NCBI RefSeq assembly: GCF_017591425.1 | Contig: NW_024466412.1 | Location: 1-64,000 of the forward strand | DNA from: Ochotona curzoniae | Taxonomy: Eukaryota > Chordata > Mammalia > Lagomorpha > Ochotonidae | Direction of reading: 5' to 3' | DNA length: 64,000 nucleotides | Shown: positions 12,604-24,400 of the stretch, in pieces | Position numbering within the stretch: position 1 is the first letter of the stretch | Layout: each line of letters opens with the position of its first letter | Program-made: the position numbers and the translations under genes | The notes under the pieces: model-generated | Database searches by the model: none | The model's input: the letters and a program-made list of their open reading frames with translations, nothing else | What the model was told of the DNA's origin: nothing

Positions 12604-14100
12604 ACAGCTCAAGCAAGTGGGAAGGCCTCTTTAGTAAATGTTGTTGGGACAACTGGCTGATAGCCTGTAGAAACAAAAAAAAATAGACCCACATCTATCA
12701 CCATACACTAAGATCCAATCTACATGGATAAAAGACCTAAACCTACATCCAGAAACCTTCAAACTCTTGCAAGAAAATGTAGGAAATACCCTGCAAGACC
12801 TAGGAGTAGGTCCCGACTTTCTAAGAAGGACACCAAAAGCAATAACAGTTGAGAACAGAATAAACAAATGGGACCTCATCAAACTAAGAAGCTTCTGTAC
12901 AGCAAGGGAAACAATCAACAAAGTAAAAAAGCAACCCACAGAGTGGGAGAAGATCTTTGCACACGATATAGGCGATAGGGGGCTAATTTCCAGGATATAC
13001 AAAGAACTTCAAAACAACCAATAAACCAAAACAAACAAGCCACTCAAGAAATGGGCACGGGAAATGGGCAAACATTTCACAAAGGAACAAGTCCAAATGG
13101 CAAACAAACATATGAAAAAATGTTCCAGCTCCCTAGCAATAAGGGAAATCCAAATTAAAACATCGATGAGGTAACACCTAACACCAGTAAGATTGGCCCA
13201 CATAAACAAGAACACCAACGACGCTTGCTGGCGAGGATGCAGGGAAAAGGGAACCCTACTCCACTGCTGGTGGAGCTGCAAATTGGTACAGCCTTTATGG
13301 AAATCAGTCTGGAGAACACTCAAACAACTCAAAATCTGCATACCATATGACCCAGCAATAGCACTCCTAGGAATATATCCAAAACACCTGTTTTATGACA
13401 AACCAACATGCATCCCTATGTTCATTGCAGCACAATCAGTAATTGCAAAAACATGGAAGCAACCGAAATGCCCATCAGCAGAAGATTGGATAAGAAAGCT
13501 TTGGTTCATCTACTCCATGGAATACTACTCAGCTATTAAAAAAAAACAAAATGCAGTTCTTTGTGGCTAAATGGGCACAACTGGAAACTATAATGCTAAG
13601 GGAAATGAGCGAATCCCAAAAGATTAGATACCACATGTTTGCCTTGATTTAACCTGTAATTTTTTGTTTGGTTGTTGGTTATTTTTTGAACCTGTCATTG
13701 ATACTGTCTCAACCCAGATGTTTCGAAGAATGGAATTTGCATTATTTTTAACATATTGTTTACCCAATACTATGTCAATTAATTCCATAATGTTGTATAT
13801 TGACACTGAGGCCTTGTTGGGGCTTTTAACTGACCGGATCTTTACTCTGTTAGACCTATCTTCAGACCATAGAAGGTCTCCCCAAGAGGCCACTGAACTT
13901 ATCTGGACAATAAGACGCTGAACTTTATTCTAGGCATGTGTTTGCAAGGAATGAATCTCAACTGAACTTGAACTATGGTTATGCAGCGAGGTGGAGGAAT
14001 CCACCATGGGGGGAGGGGTATGGGAGGGGTGGGGGGAATCCCCAGCGCCTATAAAACTGTACTACATAATACAATGTAAGCAAAAATAAATAAAAAAAAA
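12604..14100 (+). mobile_element. L1 3' part (ORF2 C-terminus and 3' UTR), forward segment
   Basis: Runs from CAGCTCAAGCAAGTGGGAAGG through the ORF2 C-terminal region: [84 protein letters not shown] and [14 protein letters not shown], with at least one frameshift near 13020-13190. The 3' UTR follows, with a G-rich block (GGGGGGAGGGGTATGGGAGGGG) at 14009-14035 and an A-rich tail ending at 14100. About 97% identical by eye to 42373-43394. Confidence 0.93.
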
Positions 14101-14114
14101 AGAATAATGGCTTG
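14101..14114 (+). repeat. Target-site duplication of the 5'-inverted L1, right copy
   Basis: Exact second copy of AGAATAATGGCTTG after the A-rich tail. It defines the L1 insertion as 12094-14100. Confidence 0.9.
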
Positions 14115-14560
14115 TCACATTATGACATCACAATTTTTCAACAACAGTATAAAGATTTATGGCATCCAATTGCTTATAATGTTGGAATGGTTGTTTTGTA
14201 ATGTCACAATAAGTTATGATGTCATATAGTAAAAAATGATGAAATGAAATCATACTGGTACTTATTCAGATACAATGGATTTTAGCACAACAGTGCTGTA
14301 TGTCAGTCAATTTTATACATCATAATTATTATGTACGATGAATTACCAATATTAATTTATGATATAACAATGTACATGTACATATAACAATGTACTTATA
14401 CAATGTAATAATGTGGGGCATGATGTCACTGTGTTGCCCTATGACAATAGAGTTGATTATTTAACACAAAAATTGGACTTTTAAAATCATACTGTGGCTT
14501 TATTAGATAAAAATGGTGGTTTAAAACATCAAAATATTCTTTTCACACATCACAGCTCAT
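14115..14560 (+). repeat. Left degenerate array, continuation after the L1
   Basis: The same unit type resumes right after the L1 (ATTATGACATCACAATTTTT at 14119) and decays by about 14560, showing that the array was one tract before the L1 landed. Confidence 0.65.
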
Positions 14561-15333
14561 TTTGAAATGAACTCAGAGGTTAATGATTCATCATTGCCTT
14601 CAGAATCTCAATGGTTTTATGAATGGCGTTTCATTATCCCCCCACATTGTGAGACCTGTGATGAAACAACCAGTTCTTAGGATTCCACAACTGATAACAG
14701 CATTGTAATATTATAGCAGCATAATATTCACATATTGTGGGGATAGGGAAATCTAGGAAGGGAGATATATGGTGGAATATGCTGACAATCTTCACCATGT
14801 TTCCAAAAATGGATACATTTCCCAGAATTTCATTTCAAGTTTTCATGGACACCCCGACGTAGCTTTTGTTCATGAAACACTATAGACACCCAAATTCACA
14901 CCCCAAGTTTCTGCAACTCAGTGCATCAGAGACATTGTGCCAACCCCTATAACCCATGTTCATAACACCATACCAAGGTGATAAATTGATGAAAATGTTG
15001 AAACTTCAATTAAGGCCAAGTTCTCACATCCTCAATGGACACCTACCCTTGGGCCTCTCTGTAGTTTTGGTGTCCAGTGAGTCAGAGAGATTTTATTTTT
15101 CTGGTTTACTCAATAAACTTACTTATGCTTTGCACCTCGGGCTCTACTTTTTATGTGAAGGAAATCAAGAGACGCATCATACATTTCTAACTCAGTAAAT
15201 TTGTGAAGAAAATAAGTAACAGTTCTGCCTGTTTTCCATCGGGGTTTAGGCTCTGAGTAAATGCCAGCCATAAATAGCACCAAGAGCAGGAGGAAAAGAC
15301 TGCCTATCATCCAGACTGCAATTGACCACATTG

Positions 15334-15372
<39 letters not shown>

Positions 15373-17935
15373 TATTCCTGGGGTAATGTGTGACTAAGTC
15401 CTGGCAACATGTGGGGATGTTTTCAGAGGGTTTGTGGGTCAGAGTCATAATTTTTTCCTGTTTCTGACTGGGCTGAGATGCTCAGTGATATCAAGAACAG
15501 GGAGGAGTATTAATGGACACTTGACATCACTGGATCCTATGTCCTCCATCCATAGATGGGAACCAATCATTGCATGATCCCGTCATGCTCTAGATTAAAC
15601 TAGCTCTTCAAGTGCTCAAAGGACTAAATCCTCAAAACTTAATATAGGACTTTTATGTTGTTTTGTATGGGTACCTGACCTTAGTCACTTCTTGGGGAGC
15701 AGGTTGATGATCTGCAGGACAAATTCTCAATTTTAATACCACTACAATCAGATTGGTTCTGATGTAAACAGTGAGTGTGAACTGAAATCCACAATACTTA
15801 GGACTTCATGATCTTCCAAGAAGACCCAGAGTGGATTAAGTGTTATAGTTCTGATGGAACAATCCTTGTAGCATTAAGAGATTCTCTGTCCATTTTTAAA
15901 GTGTATTAATATCTAAAAAAGTCTGCAAGCTGTCAGGTGCACTTTATCTTTCCCCCACTATCTTCTGTATTAACGATGAAAAGAGGTTCAGAAACCTATC
16001 CCTGGCACCTCCTTAATCAGGACTAGCTCACAGCACTCTACAGAAAAGGCTTACAGATGATTACCATCCCTCAGCCCAAGTAGTAGAGTTGTTCTGCTTC
16101 CTTTGAATATGTCTGAATGTAGAGAAGTTTGACAAGATCTATGGAATTCTACTAATAGCAAATAAAGTTGCATCAGCAGCAAGAAGAGGCTCTGACCTAC
16201 ATTATTGACCAGGAGTGATGTTTACTTTATGTTAGATTAAACTACAAATCCAACAGAGAGAAATAATATGGAATATGTATGAACTGTTAATTGCTTTGAA
16301 CATTGGCTTCAGTGATATTATCTTTACCTGGTGGTTCATCACTCAGGACACTGATCCTGAATTGGAGTCTAAGGAGTCTATCTGAAGAATTGTAGAACAA
16401 ACATGTTCTCTGTTATATTCTACAAGGCTCAGAGGATGCTAGAGTAGAACCTGTGCCCAATTATCCCTGTTACATCAAGGAAACAAAGAGCTGCTCGTGG
16501 ACTTCTTAAAAAGATTAAATAACTATAATTGCATATCATAGGCTATGGGGCCTTGAATCTCAGGAGGAACTAAATCTAAATGGGAAAAGACGTTAAACCA
16601 ATCTTGTCCACACATACATTAGCTCAAAAAACAGGTTACAGAAATAAAAGACAGAAAACAGGCAAACTCAAAATTCGTGATTGGTTTTCTGAGACCATTT
16701 CTTTATATTAGTGTTAACATAGGAAAATGAGTAGAAAGGGAATGCTGGTATTTTGAATTGATTGAGGCCCTATTGCATATCCTGATAGAAAGCAGTGATA
16801 TAAATGGATGCACTTCTCTGTCATTATCCAGATGGTTCAAGTGCCCTGAGAAACACTATTTTCTGCTTGGCCCATGTCGAATAATTTGAGTGCATCATTT
16901 GAAAATGCTCTTTTGTCTCCCAGTAGTGTGAGGGTTGCAAATGACCAATGTTACTCCCTTTGACACCACACCATGACCCCCCTTTCTCCTGTACAGTGGT
17001 ACAGGAGGAGACCCAGGCAATGGTGATCATGAGGGGAAGCGAAAGAGTTTTTTGGTTGAACTCTGAGTTTGTTTTTCATCTGTCTCGTCATTTACTGCTC
17101 CCAAATTACTCCACAATTGAACTATCCAAGGAGTTACCAGCAAAACACATTGTCCATTGGATGTTTGTTCTTAGAAAAAACACTTGAGTTGTTTTTTCCT
17201 CAATACTCTTGACCTGTGTATCCCAATATGAGGGAGATTACTTCTAGCACAAACCCAGGTATGATTCCTAATGCCCCTGAGATGGAGTGAGTTTCAACTT
17301 CTTAGGGTTAAGAAAGAACTCTGAATTGTGGACTGACAGCAGGAAGGGATAAGATGGACAACTGAAGTAAATTAAAATGTAAACAGTCATCTTGTTTTCA
17401 AAACCACAACATTAGCTCTTATGTCACACAAAGAAACTGGGATCTGAGTTCATCACATCTCACAAAAACATGGAACTTTGTAGAATATGCAATTTCTCAG
17501 TGTCCATTATGGATATATAAGCATGAATATGAAAATTCTTTTGAGAGGACAAATCTTCTGTGGTGACAGAAAAGGACAAGAGATTTAGAATCTCAGTTTA
17601 TTACATAGATATGAGTTCTTGGAGCAAGCTATTTTTCTTCGGTGAAGGTCAATTTCTTCAAATGAAAAGCTGGGATGTAGAATTGATTGCAACATATACT
17701 AGCACAGCCACGTTGCAATGATGTTTGTGAAGACATCTTAAAAAATGCATCAAAATCATTATTCCCGTCAAGTGTTATGGGCCATAAATTTTATAATCAC
17801 AATCTGGAGTATTAAGGCTGTTTAAACAGAGATTTGCATGAAGAGGCATAAATTATTGGTGAATAGAATTTCTCAGAGTGGATTTGAATAATCTCAACAG
17901 GTTAGTTGTAGGTCAGTATGCAGGAGATAATTTTT
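14561..17935. other. Unassigned, apparently single-copy region
   Basis: About 3.4 kb with no SINE or L1 that I recognise. A minus-strand frame around 15119-15335 encodes a hydrophobic helix (IAVWMIGSLFLLLLVLFMAG) followed by a basic tail, directly beside a 35-T run. A short minus-strand frame at 16824-17030 reads MITIAWVSSCTTVQ.... Neither matches a family I know. Decayed exons of a multi-exon gene are possible but unsupported. Confidence 0.3.
15336..15370. repeat. Poly(T) run of 35
   Basis: Uninterrupted T tract; on the minus strand it is a poly(A). I see no AATAAA just upstream on the minus strand and no clear flanking duplication, so a retrocopy tail is possible but not shown. Confidence 0.9.
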
Positions 17936-17939
17936 TCTG

Positions 17940-18370
17940 CCTTTTAATAATTATTTTTTTTTTAGAGATGTTACTTTGTTGATGAGGGCACAAAGGATCA
18001 AGGGCTACAGGAAAGTGGGTAATATCATTGTTTCCACACTAACATCATTTTTTCCCCTGTATTTTGGGTCAAGGGATAAACAAAGGAAAAGACCTACCTA
18101 GCCTCCCACCGATCCCAGGTCCCTGATGTGAAGCATGTTTGGAGGGTCCTGATCAAGCAGTTTTGATTGTTCAACAGGTCTGAATTGCTGCCAATCTCGC
18201 CATCCCAATTGCGATGGAACCTATTCAGAATCTATTGGCTGACATAGTCTCTTCATGGTTGGGGTTCTGAGACCAGCAGTTCAGTTGGGGGGATCGCCAA
18301 ATAAACTTCATCTGAGATGATCCCAGACCTGATTCCTGTGTGAATTGTGAATTAGAAAGTACACAGAAGA
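17940..18370 (-). repeat. GC-rich L1-associated module, 3' part, antisense
   Basis: The reverse complement matches 4970-5190 (ATGCTTCACATCAGGGACC, TACCCACTTTCCTGTAGCCC), and 18290-18360 matches the block at 810-860 and 4585 (GATCGCCAAATAAACTTCATCTGAGATGATCCCAGACCTG). It ends on the left in an A/T-rich tract, like the sense copy. Confidence 0.6.
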
Positions 18371-18789
18371 TATTAACATAGTGTTGATGAGTCTGAAAAC
18401 CAAATGGCCTGATTAGGAATTAGCACTGCTTTTTTCTTGGTTTTGTTTGTTTGTTTTGTTTTGTTGTTGTTGTTGTTGTTTCTTCGTATGTTTTTCCAGA
18501 ATACCAAGGTACTCAGTCAGGGGTCTGGGACTCAAGACGCCTCAGTCATTTGCCAGGAATAGCGAATAGCAGCTCATAGTCTCGGCTATCTGAAATGTGC
18601 TTAACTATAATGCTGGTCATATGAATGAAGGTCATTCTAGAATAATTAGGGAGCTATGGTGGGACTAAAGAAAGAAAATTCAACATGTGGAAGAATGCAA
18701 ATATAATGGCAGTGCGTTAATGAAAAAGTAGGAGACACAAAAGTAGAAAAATCTACCATGTTCATGGTTTGATAAAATCAATGTCATCA
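18371..18789. other. Unassigned, with a short (TTG)n tract
   Basis: No gene seen. A TTTG/TTG-rich simple repeat lies at about 18437-18480. Confidence 0.5.
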
Positions 18790-19080
18790 GGTCCAGTGTG
18801 GTAGCCTAGCAAATAAACTGCCCATCCATGCACAAGGATACCATATGGGTTCCTGTTCTAATCATGGCAGCCCCACTTTCCATCCAGCTCCCTGCTTGTG
18901 GCCTGGGAAAGCAGTTGAGGACAACCCAAAACCTTGGGACCCTGCACCCACATGGGATACCCGAAGAGTTGTATTGCGGCTTCTTGGGGAATCAATCAAT
19001 GGATGGAAGATCATCCTCTCTGTCTATCCTCCTCTCTGGATATCTGACTTTACAATAAAATTAAAAGGAATCTTTACAAA
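18790..19080 (+). mobile_element. CSINE
   Basis: Sense copy: GGTCCAGTGTGGTAGCCTAGC head, ACCATATGGGTTCCTGTTCTAATC, GGCCTGGGAAAGCAG and an AATAAAATTAAAAGG tail. Part of the body near 18980 is deleted relative to other copies. Confidence 0.93.
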
Positions 19081-19094
19081 CACTAATGTCTTCA

Positions 19095-19560
19095 GATTGT
19101 CTGTACTACTGAAAAGTAATTTATAGATTCAATGCGATCCCCATTAAATGCTTATGATACTCTTTTCAGGTCTAGATGCTAGAATTCATATGGAAACACA
19201 AGAGGCCTGAAAAGCCAAAGCAGTCTTAATAAGCAAAAAAAAAAAAAAAAACAAAACAAAACAAAAAAAACAAAAAACAAAAAAAACAAAAACAAAAACC
19301 TAGAGACATCATAATATCAGTCTCCATGAGTACTATAGAACAGTTTATAGACAGAACCACTTGATACTGGCACACCAACAAACATGCAGCTGATCAGAAA
19401 GCCAGAGAAAACCCAGACATTAACCCACACATTTAAGAGTCAACTAATTTTACAAGTGAAGTGAAATCAACCCAAGGAGAAAGGACAGTCTCTTCAACAA
19501 AGGTTACTGAGAAAATTGGTTCAATGAGTGTAGACATATGAAACAAATCCCTGGGTTTCA
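19095..19560 (+). mobile_element. Old L1 ORF2 fragment, sense
   Basis: ORF2-derived phrases (AATTTATAGATTCAATGCGAT..CCCATTAAA, GGAAACACAAGAGGCC, GACAGAACCA..GATACTGGCAC) in a frame-broken copy. An A-rich insertion/expansion lies at 19233-19300. Much older than the 12-14 kb L1. Confidence 0.75.
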
Positions 19561-20039
19561 TGTTATTCCATATGATGACTTACATGCTACAATCCTACCT
19601 CTTACACTGCAAGCAATTACAAGAATTTTCTAAATAAACTGTAAACATTAATCATGAAAAGCGTCACCTTAGTTCACTCCATTAATCCAATGGCACACTT
19701 TGGGGAAAAAAAATTAAACTTGCATTAACGATCATCTTATCAGCAATTACGATATATATATATTTCCTTATTTAATCTTCAAAATAGATTTAACACAGAG
19801 AGACTAAACTTATAATTTTTAATGATCATAACTGAAGTTAATATGTTTAATAACATGAAAAAATTAATTGTTTAAACTGTGACATGACAGGTTTTGCATT
19901 TTGGATGTACCTCTTTTAAAATTTTACAGAGCTAAGCACATTAACCCCCAGGGGTATATGTCATACTATAGTCTTATCAACACTATCTTTTGTTACTTAT
20001 TTACACTACTTTTGCATCTGACACATTTATGTTTGAGAG
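19561..20039. other. Unassigned AT-rich stretch
   Basis: No gene, SINE or long frame recognised. Confidence 0.4.
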
Positions 20040-20235
20040 GCTTTTCTATATTGAATTTATTTTTAAATTCCTCTTTGATTGTTATGTGGATGTTACAATT
20101 CTGTAGGTATACAGATTCCACCCAACTCTTTTCTCCCTCCCCATCCTCTCCTCCCAATATTTTACCTCACATAGTATAGTCCTTTATCAAGAGGCATACA
20201 TTAAACATTCTGCTAGTTAAATGTATCATGTACAA
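20040..20235 (-). mobile_element. L1 3' UTR fragment, antisense
   Basis: Shares order and phrases with 46690-47000 and 52540-52740: a TTTTAAATT start, a C-rich CCCTCCCCATCCTC block (complement of the G-rich 3' UTR block), then TATAGTCCTT and CATTCTGCTAGTTAAATGTATC. Confidence 0.55.
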
Positions 20236-20253
20236 GGATAGAAAATTCATAAT

Positions 20254-20580
20254 GGGGGTAGGTACTGTGGCCCAAAAGGCTAATCCTGCATCTTCAAGTG
20301 CCAGCATCCCACATGGCCATTGGTTTATGTCCTGGTTACTCCACTTCCAGTGCAGCTCCATGTTGTGGATGGGAAAGCAGAGGAGGATGGGTGAACTGTT
20401 TTAGACCTTGCATTCATGTGGAAAGTCCAGAAGCTATTCTAGGATCCTCATTTCAGATCAGTTCAGCAATCACAGTGGTCATTTCAGGAGTGAATCAGTA
20501 GATGGAAGACCTTTCTCTGTCTCTACTACTCTCTATAAATATTCCTTTCAGTTAAAAGTCAATAAATCTTAAAAAAAAAC
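20254..20580 (+). mobile_element. CSINE
   Basis: Sense copy with GGTACTGTGGCCCAAAAGG head, CCCACATGGCCATTGG, CATGTGGAAAGTCCAGAAG and an AATAAATCTTAAAAAAAAAC tail. Confidence 0.92.
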
Positions 20581-21489
20581 AAATACTATACTATCAAACT
20601 ATATTTGAATGATTCACTGACAGCCCTCCTTTTTATCACAGGTAGAGATGTGTACGGCAACGCATATTCATTTCTCAGTAGACTTCACTATACAAAATCT
20701 ATGACAATCTATGTACACTCTTGCTGACATATATTTCTCCTGGTTTTACATTTTACAAGAAGGATGTCTTAAATCAGAGAGAATATATGGTATATGGTAT
20801 TTGTGCTTTGGGGACTGGCTGTTTCATTGAGCATAATGCTCCCAGGCCTGGGACTGTTGTTGGTGCTATACCTTTTGGAGTAGCATGTACTTCCCTGTAG
20901 GAGCTAGAGAACCTTGCCACAATCTCTCTGTTTTGAACTGGTTCACAATAACTGTAAAAAATCTGGCAGTCACTTTGTGACATCTGAGGAAGAAACACAC
21001 TGCAGCACATAGTTCTAAATCTATGGTAATTGGTACTATGGTCCTCAGAGTCCTTGGAGCAAACATGTGGGATTGAGGGAAGAAACTGCTTGTATTTCAC
21101 TTACCCAGGCTAAGAACTGAAAATGTTAGTACACCTTGAATGCAGCATATAGGACTTGGGCAATGTCCCCCTAACGCTTCCCAGGGCCAAGAATTGGGAT
21201 GCTGGTACTAAAAGTCCCAGAATGATCAACAGGGAGCTCCTATAGACATCTTACAGTCTGAAGGGCACAGCTGCTTGTGCACTGGCCTAAAGCCACACTT
21301 GCTTGCCTCTCAGGAAAAGGGAAAATCCTCCTGTGTCCTAAAGCATCCAACACATGGCAATAGACACTACAAAAGTCAGGTGTGGTTGACATCCAATATT
21401 CTGGGGTCTAAGAAACACAGCTCTGGAAGCTCATGCCCATACAGTTATATGATCCTGAATATGCTCATGAGAATAATCAGTTGACCTAT
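20581..21489. other. Unassigned; moderately GC-rich, possibly old L1 5' sequence
   Basis: Contains GC-rich phrases (CTCCCAGGCCTGGGAC, TTCCCAGGGCCAAGAATTGGGATGCTGG) reminiscent of the L1-associated modules and leads into an L1 fragment at 21490. I recognise no coding sequence. Confidence 0.35.
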
Positions 21490-21845
21490 AGAGGAATGCA
21501 AATCAGATTTATACTCAACCTCTCCAGGAAACTCTACAGGCCAGAAGAGAATGGAATGACATATTCCAGATTCTAAACGAAAAAAAAAAACAAAAAAAAA
21601 CAAAAAAAAAAAACTCTCTCAGCCCAGAATAATGTGTCCCTCACAGCTTTACTTTTGTCTTTGTAAATGAAATAAAACCAACTTTTATCCAGACTAGCAA
21701 AAAAAAGCAAGCAAGAAAAATCAAGTAAAATTAGAGATGAAAAAGACCACATCGTAAGAAACTACTATGAGCAATTATATGCCACCAACCTAGAAAACCT
21801 GGAAGAAATGAACAAATCCTTGAATACATATAATTAATCCAGACT
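21490..21845 (+). mobile_element. Old L1 fragment, sense
   Basis: GGAAACTCTACAGGCCAGAAGAGAATGG is a classic L1 phrase (its complement appears at 48015-48045). A-rich runs follow at 21580-21613, then an ORF2 piece (ACTACTATGAGCAATTATATGCCA..AACCTAGAAAACCTGGAAGAAATG). Two L1 parts are joined by a deletion. Confidence 0.75.
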
Positions 21846-22424
21846 GAATTAAAATGCGGATTGGCATGGAGGCATAGCCAGTAAGCTTCCATCTACAATG
21901 CAAACGACCACTGCTGTCAGTCATGGCTCAGACAGTAGTTATCTGGGAAGTAGGAGCAAATTAGTCCACGTTCCTGAATCTCAGCTGCCTAGTTTGTAAA
22001 AAGTAATTACAAAGACATATTCTCAAAACCGGGGAGATGACTACAAGAAATTACAAATCTTAAGGACATAATGTGGTATCTAGCTCAGACTATGCTGACT
22101 AACAAATCCTGGGCTGACTGTATTTCTTCTTTCCCTCTTAAGATAAAATTTGAAAATATGTTGAAATCTCGAAGACTATATTACACAGTTTGGATGTATG
22201 CTTTGCAGATAACAGTTTACCTAATGGGTCAACCAACCACTTTCTGGTAACTTCTCCTGGGAAGAATGACATGGAATATTCCACAAGCCAGGAAAACATG
22301 CTAGCTAAGACATAAAGGAGCCCTCTACTAAACATATGGGGTCAAAGAAGAGAGAGAATTCCTTCCTTCTTACAAACAAACCAGACCATCAAATGGCAAA
22401 ACATGCAGCTTTCCATTGGCTATG
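21846..22424. other. Unassigned
   Basis: No gene or repeat recognised; no long frame. Confidence 0.4.
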
Positions 22425-22712
22425 TGTTTTATTTATTTTGGCTATTTGAGAGTGGGGAAAGAAAGAAAGGGCGCAATCACATCCAGTATTTCATTCCATT
22501 GCAATAGCAGGTGCTGGTCCAGGTCATAGGAAGGAGCCAGGAACTCGATCTGGGTCTCCCACATGTGTGGTAGGGACCCACTCCTCGAGTTAGCAGTGCT
22601 GTGTCTCTGCCCACACTGGGGTAGAGAGCTGGAGGAGGAAGAGGAGGAAAGATTCAGACCCAGCACTCCTGTGTGTGCTATGGCCATTTGAAACAGTGCT
22701 CTATCACAGACC
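22425..22712 (-). mobile_element. Old CSINE-type SINE, antisense
   Basis: TTTATTTATTTTGG tail side, GGAGCCAGGAACTCGATCTGGGTCTCCCACATGTG, then a purine-rich insertion (GGAGGAGGAAGAGGAGGAAAG) and a GGACCCAG...CCATTTGAA head side. Diverged, apparently an older subfamily. Confidence 0.7.
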
Positions 22713-22884
22713 CAACAATGGGGAAGTTTTAATTTTTGTTTTAATAAGTCAATTTCCAGAATTTAAGTTCATCCTCAGGAATTACATTTTCAAGGTAGAA
22801 TTTATAGAAATGTGTAGTTTCTTCACGGACGTTCAACATTTTGTGTACTTCTACAGCTTTACATTTTGATAAAATCAACTTGTT

Positions 22885-23203
22885 TCATTGAAAGATTTAC
22901 AGAAACAGGGAGAGAGGGGAAAACAGAAAAAAACAATGTGTGACAGAGAAAGCAAGAGAGAAATAGAAAGACTGACAAACTGATCCAAAAGAAACACAGG
23001 AATCAGGAGCTTCACCAAGTCTCTCTCACTTGGGTTACACGGATCCAGACACTTGAGCTGTTTTAAGTTGGTTTTCCTAAGCACATCAGTAGCATGGAGC
23101 TAGACTGGAAGTGAAGTAGACAGGACAAGATCTGGTGCCCACATGGGGTGCTGGCATCACAGGGAGCAGCTTTTGTCACTACAGCACAACTGCTGATCCA
23201 GTG
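22885..23203 (-). mobile_element. Old CSINE-type SINE, antisense
   Basis: AAAGATTTACAGAAACAGGGAGAG start, CACTTGGGTTACACGGATCC, GGTGCCCACATGGGGTGCTGGCATCACAGG and a GTCACTACAGCACAACTGCTGATCC end. An older subfamily with the head reading GTGCTGG. Confidence 0.75.
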
Positions 23204-23689
23204 TTTTACTGTTACTCCGTCAGCAACTTAGTTTTATGACACAAAAACCGTCCTAGTTTTCCAAGTTGATACAATCGTGCGTTAAAATTTCTCTTTTCCT
23301 ATTAATATGAAATCTTACTGTGTGCCCCTGAGCCTGAGGAGGCCCCTTTTTGACACCCTCACAGTATCGCAATCCTCTTTACCTGGTCTGGTCCAGCAGG
23401 TCCAGCCTTTTTCTTGAGTAGCAAGAGTTGCTGTTTTCTGTCTTGCTCTTTCTTTGGCTTCTGGCTACAGCTTCCTGAGATCCTCCTGTAGTAGGTGGTT
23501 TCCAGAGTCTGATTTTATTCCATATTCGACATTGTCATGTCTGGTGAAGGTCAATAGACACTGGCCCTTATTCAATGGGAGGCAGGACATTCACCTACAA
23601 GACTGGCCCCGGTTTTCCCAGCCTTGGGGAACCCAGGGTCAGCCCTGTAGATGAGCCCCCCAGGCTGGCGTCTTAACAGATTCCCCACC

Positions 23690-23845
23690 TCAAGTCACAA
23701 TGAGCATCGCCAAGCAACGCCATGAGACGCATGCGCACCTCAAGCCTCTCCTCATCCTGTCACGAGGCATGCGCAGGATTACGCAAGGCAGGACCAACGT
23801 TTATATCTAGTTCTGAGAGATTATCTTGTCGTCAAAGGTGAGTGG
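23690..23845 (+). promoter_or_regulatory. CpG-retaining promoter-like island with NRF1- and RFX-like sites and a splice donor
   Basis: Within about 150 bp there are roughly ten CpGs, in a window where CpG is otherwise mostly confined to young SINEs. Two near-identical NRF1-like sites, GCATGCGCA, lie at 23729-23737 and 23767-23775. An X-box-like RFX sequence (ATCGCC-A-AGCAAC) is at 23706-23718. A TATA-like TTTATATCT is near 23800, and a strong donor candidate AG|GTGAGT lies at 23837/23838. This could be a small TATA-containing promoter with a short first exon; no downstream exon was identified. The combination is known from testis-active promoters (general knowledge); activity here is inferred. 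Confidence 0.4.
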
Positions 23846-24124
23846 AGATTGGCTGACTGTATGACACAGCCTGGGAGAGATTCATATCTGAACCTGAGGC
23901 TAAAGACCTTCTCTAGAGAAATCTCTTCTGAAGGGTGACTCCCCTTAGTCGTCAGTTACACATTTCTGTGGGACATTCTGGGTTTCCTTAGGAAGTTAAC
24001 AGCTGCAGCGAAGTTGAGTCTTGGTGATTTTAGCAACTGTGTCCCTGAGGGTCATCAGCTGCAACTACGAGGAAGAAATCAACATTTGTTTTCCAAGGTT
24101 CATGGAAAAAATTACCGTTTTCTG

Positions 24125-24400
24125 TCTTTTTAAAAATAATTTCTTTTTCGAAAAAAATGTATTTGAAATCAAAACACAGAGAGAGAAAGATACAGATGGA
24201 GATCTTCCTTATGCCGGTTTCGTCTTCAAATGTCAGTAAGAGACAGAAGTAGACCTGTCTGAGAGCAGGAGACAGGAATCTATTCCAGAGCTCCTACTCT
24301 GGGGAATGGGGCAGGGACGCAAGCGTCTGGGCCACACTCTGCTACTTTCCCTGTGCATTGCCGGCAAGCTGGATAGAAGCAAAAAAGCCTGGATTTCAGT
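24125..24400 (-). mobile_element. Old CSINE-type SINE, antisense
   Basis: Diverged copy: AAACACAGAGAGAGAAAGATACAGATGGAGATCTTCC, CTGAGAGCAGGAGACAGGAA and GCATTGCCGGCAAGCTGGATAGAAGC. The middle is partly rearranged. Confidence 0.65.

Noticed and set aside
8310..14560. CRISPR-like array
   Set aside because: The genome is mammalian; units are diverged and contiguous, with no constant repeats separated by unique spacers.
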